Shown: positions 62,358-64,000 of the stretch, piece after piece
Numbering within the stretch: the first letter of the stretch is position 1
How the letters are laid out: each line of letters begins with the position of its first letter
Assembly (NCBI GenBank): GCA_947259505.1
Contig: CAMYLT010000004.1
Span: 1-64,000 of the forward strand
Origin: an uncultured Porticoccus sp.
GTDB lineage: Bacteria; Pseudomonadota; Gammaproteobacteria; Pseudomonadales; Porticoccaceae
Direction: 5' to 3'
Length of the DNA stretch: 64,000 nt
Program-made: the position numbers and the translations under genes
The notes under the pieces: model-generated
Databases searched by the model: none
Seen by the model: only the letters and a program-made list of their open reading frames with translations
Told to the model about the DNA's origin: nothing

Positions 62358-63224
62358 TTAACGGTAATCACTACCCAGTTGTTTTCTTGCGATGGCCAGG
62401 CCCAACTTTTGAATAGGGTTGGCATTACCCCAAGGGCGCCAAGTTTTCTTATAACAATTGCGATAAGCATCAAAATGTAACCCAAAAGGCGCGGCCAGTA
62501 CCGGACCTCGTTTCAACAATATCTTCAGAGCATGGGTGGCGACAACACCAGCGCATAGCTCACAGGCCATATTAGTAGATGGCCCCTTGTGAGCCTTAAA
62601 ATCCACTGCTGTGTCATCCACCAAATACGCAGACTGGAACATAGCCGGGGATAGCCCGAGCAGAAAACGTAATAGCTGCTCTTCTTCTGAATGCCCTTTC
62701 ATTCTGAAATACTGCTCAAAGCTCATACCCCCCGGCATAAAACACAAAAGAGCAGCCCCCATACCCAAGGGAGCTGCGGTGATAGCCGGAATACCTTTTT
62801 CTGCACAAGCTGCGAACACTGCTTGCCGGATATCAAGAGCAAAAAAATCGAGCCCATCCACATATAGGTCAACACCCGAGAGGAAGGTATCAAGATTATC
62901 TTTCGTTACCCCAGAAGAAAATTTTTGTAATACCAATTCAGGGTTAATCGCTGTTGCCAGCTCAGACAAAACTTCAACCTTGGGGCGACCAAGATGGGGC
63001 ATACTAGCCCCAGCCTGGCGATTGAAATTAGCCAACTCAAATATGTCTAAGTCGGCCACATGAAAATTTTGAATACCCAAACGGACCAAAGACAATAAAT
63101 GGCTTCCTCCAACTCCGCCAAGTCCTGCTATCGCCACACATTTGGTAGACAACACGTCCTGCTCTTCAGTGGTAACCCACCCAAGGTTGCGTGAAAAAGC
63201 CTCCTGATAATTAAAACTGCCCAC
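62358..63224 (-). CDS. ThiF/E1-like adenylyltransferase
   Basis: A 288-residue protein of the E1/ThiF fold. The nucleotide-binding motif AGLGGVGGSH (33-42), the DLDIFELANFNRQAGASMP stretch (58-76) and GRPKVEVL (79-86) are clear. It activates the C-terminus of a carrier protein or another carboxylate with ATP. Only one CxxC (CELC, 221-224) is present, so the usual double-CxxC zinc site of MoeB/ThiF is incomplete. No ubiquitin-like carrier is adjacent. The start is GTG (63222-63224), because no ATG precedes the conserved opening NLGWVTTEEQ. The nearest gene on the same strand is the acyltransferase at 63355, 130 bases upstream. Confidence 0.82.
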   Translation of the reverse strand: MGSFNYQEAFSRNLGWVTTEEQDVLSTKCVAIAGLGGVGGSHLLSLVRLGIQNFHVADLDIFELANFNRQAGASMPHLGRPKVEVLSELATAINPELVLQKFSSGVTKDNLDTFLSGVDLYVDGLDFFALDIRQAVFAACAEKGIPAITAAPLGMGAALLCFMPGGMSFEQYFRMKGHSEEEQLLRFLLGLSPAMFQSAYLVDDTAVDFKAHKGPSTNMACELCAGVVATHALKILLKRGPVLAAPFGLHFDAYRNCYKKTWRPWGNANPIQKLGLAIARKQLGSDYR

Positions 63225-63354
63225 CGAAAAAGAAATGCTGTGCTCCTTCTTAGCGCCTTTAAGAAATACTAATCCTTATTTTTCGACCAAAACACTATAA
63301 CTCAAATAACTTCAGCTTAGATTCGATTGAAACCCTTGCATCAGAGAACCAACC

Positions 63355-64000
63355 TCACTTAGACAATTTTTGAGCAACCGTACCGGCAGTACCCTCTACA
63401 AATTTCTGATAATCACCTTCAATATCGCTATAGATAGCATCATATAGCTTCCGCAAGTCAGGCAACATACCAAACACAGCAGCTGATGAGGTTGTAAAAT
63501 AAGGTGCCCGCATACCGTGATAGTCAATAGCCTTGCCCACTTTCTGAAACGTTATGCCAGAACGTTGTAAAAGTTTGGGAAGAAACGGTTCCATCATCGC
63601 AAAAACATTTGTGCGGCCGGTCAAATCTGTTAGTGCAGTGGCCGCCAGGAAAGAGGCAACAGATATCAGAGAGAATGTACGTCTTTCATGATAGGAACAA
63701 TCGATTGCCTCCACATCACCAAAACGAGTTCTGGCTTCTCCCGCTCGCCTTCTGAAGGATCCGTCAACAGCCAATCGAGATACTTCACAAATGGTATTTC
63801 GCTTTAAGCTCAAACTCTCGAGTAATGCCCTGTCTAGGCTATCAGAACAAAATAGCTCCATTGGCAAGCTATCTAATCCGCCGTCATCGGCAATCACCAA
63901 TCGTACGCAACCCGCAGGTCGACCCGTACCTTTATGCGTCACCAAGCAATGAAGCGACGAGTCATCAAAGCGGTCATGTTCCAGCCCTTCAGGAAAATTC
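63355..64000 (-). CDS. N-acyl amino acid synthase, PEP-CTERM/exosortase-associated (partial at window edge)
   Basis: The C-terminal 214 codons of an acyltransferase; the 5' end is outside the window. The open frame continues to the edge and gives FPEGLEHDRFDDSSLHCLV, then GRPAGCVRLV and CEVSRLAVDGSFRRR. This is the GNAT-fold pattern of TIGR03694 (N-acyl amino acid synthase FeeM-like, with autoinducer synthase relatives). Such enzymes join an acyl chain from acyl-ACP to an amino acid. The family is linked to PEP-CTERM genomes, which agrees with prsT and the PEP-CTERM protein nearby. It could supply the acylated substrate for the ThiF and nitroreductase proteins; that is inference. Confidence 0.8.
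   Translation of the reverse strand, partial: NFPEGLEHDRFDDSSLHCLVTHKGTGRPAGCVRLVIADDGGLDSLPMELFCSDSLDRALLESLSLKRNTICEVSRLAVDGSFRRRAGEARTRFGDVEAIDCSYHERRTFSLISVASFLAATALTDLTGRTNVFAMMEPFLPKLLQRSGITFQKVGKAIDYHGMRAPYFTTSSAAVFGMLPDLRKLYDAIYSDIEGDYQKFVEGTAGTVAQKLSK

Overview
The window reads as chromosomal DNA from a gammaproteobacterium of the Pseudomonadales/Cellvibrionales type, probably aquatic or marine. The strongest evidence is the block prmC-prfA-hemA (minus strand) facing TPR lipoprotein-lolB-ispE-tRNA-Gln-prs-rplY-pth-ychF (plus strand), which is the gene order known from Pseudomonas. The PEP-CTERM genes at the right end favour an environmental, floc- or surface-forming organism over a host-associated one. 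The genus is inference and cannot be fixed from the sequence alone.

Layout. 1-533 is the broken edge of an integron cassette array: the 3' end of an IS3-family element sits inside one attC site, followed by one complete small cassette and its attC. 720-7258 is a cell-envelope block: two L,D-transpeptidases, an Lpp/OprI-like alanine-rich lipoprotein, a LysM-linked D,D-endopeptidase and a 1050-residue class A PBP-like protein. 7367-24891 is a run of mostly single-gene units: indoleamine dioxygenase-like protein, EthD-like protein, VF530, TfoX-N, hemolysin III, a MocR regulator, YegP, DUF4197 lipoprotein, a CurA-like reductase, MetY, a Kef-like antiporter, cold-shock protein, cupin, methyltransferase, GFA protein and serine hydrolase. 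24938-34561 holds RhlE- and RhlB-type helicases, a membrane diguanylate cyclase, an AsmA-like protein, CysZ, a complete AmmeMemoRadiSam trio and a flavin reductase. 34568-44800 is the conserved translation/haem/isoprenoid block with tRNA-Gln. 44874-46482 holds a sugar dehydrogenase-like protein, a small conserved protein and elongator tRNA-Met.

46770-64000 is the accessory part and reads as more AT-rich than the conserved block. It contains an RND/MMPL exporter, hflKC with an unlisted 40-residue basic protein, then a three-gene operon (LolA-like lipoprotein-sorting protein, outer-membrane barrel, and a second RND protein carrying an N-terminal PAS-like sensor domain). Next come PEP-CTERM genes: the TPR lipoprotein PrsT and a PEP-CTERM substrate with a near-consensus sigma-54 promoter. 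Last come a nitroreductase-like gene, a ThiF/E1-like gene and an N-acyl amino acid synthase cut by the window edge. The nitroreductase and ThiF genes look like the two halves of the mycobacterial Rv1355c/MoeY type protein, here split and convergent. No exosortase, PEP-CTERM two-component regulator or EPS cluster lies in the window; they may lie to the right.

The most promising candidates for something undescribed are the ThiF + nitroreductase + N-acyl amino acid synthase neighbourhood next to PEP-CTERM genes, and the PAS-fused RND transporter with its LolA-like and barrel partners. All family assignments come from reading motifs by eye; no database search was run.
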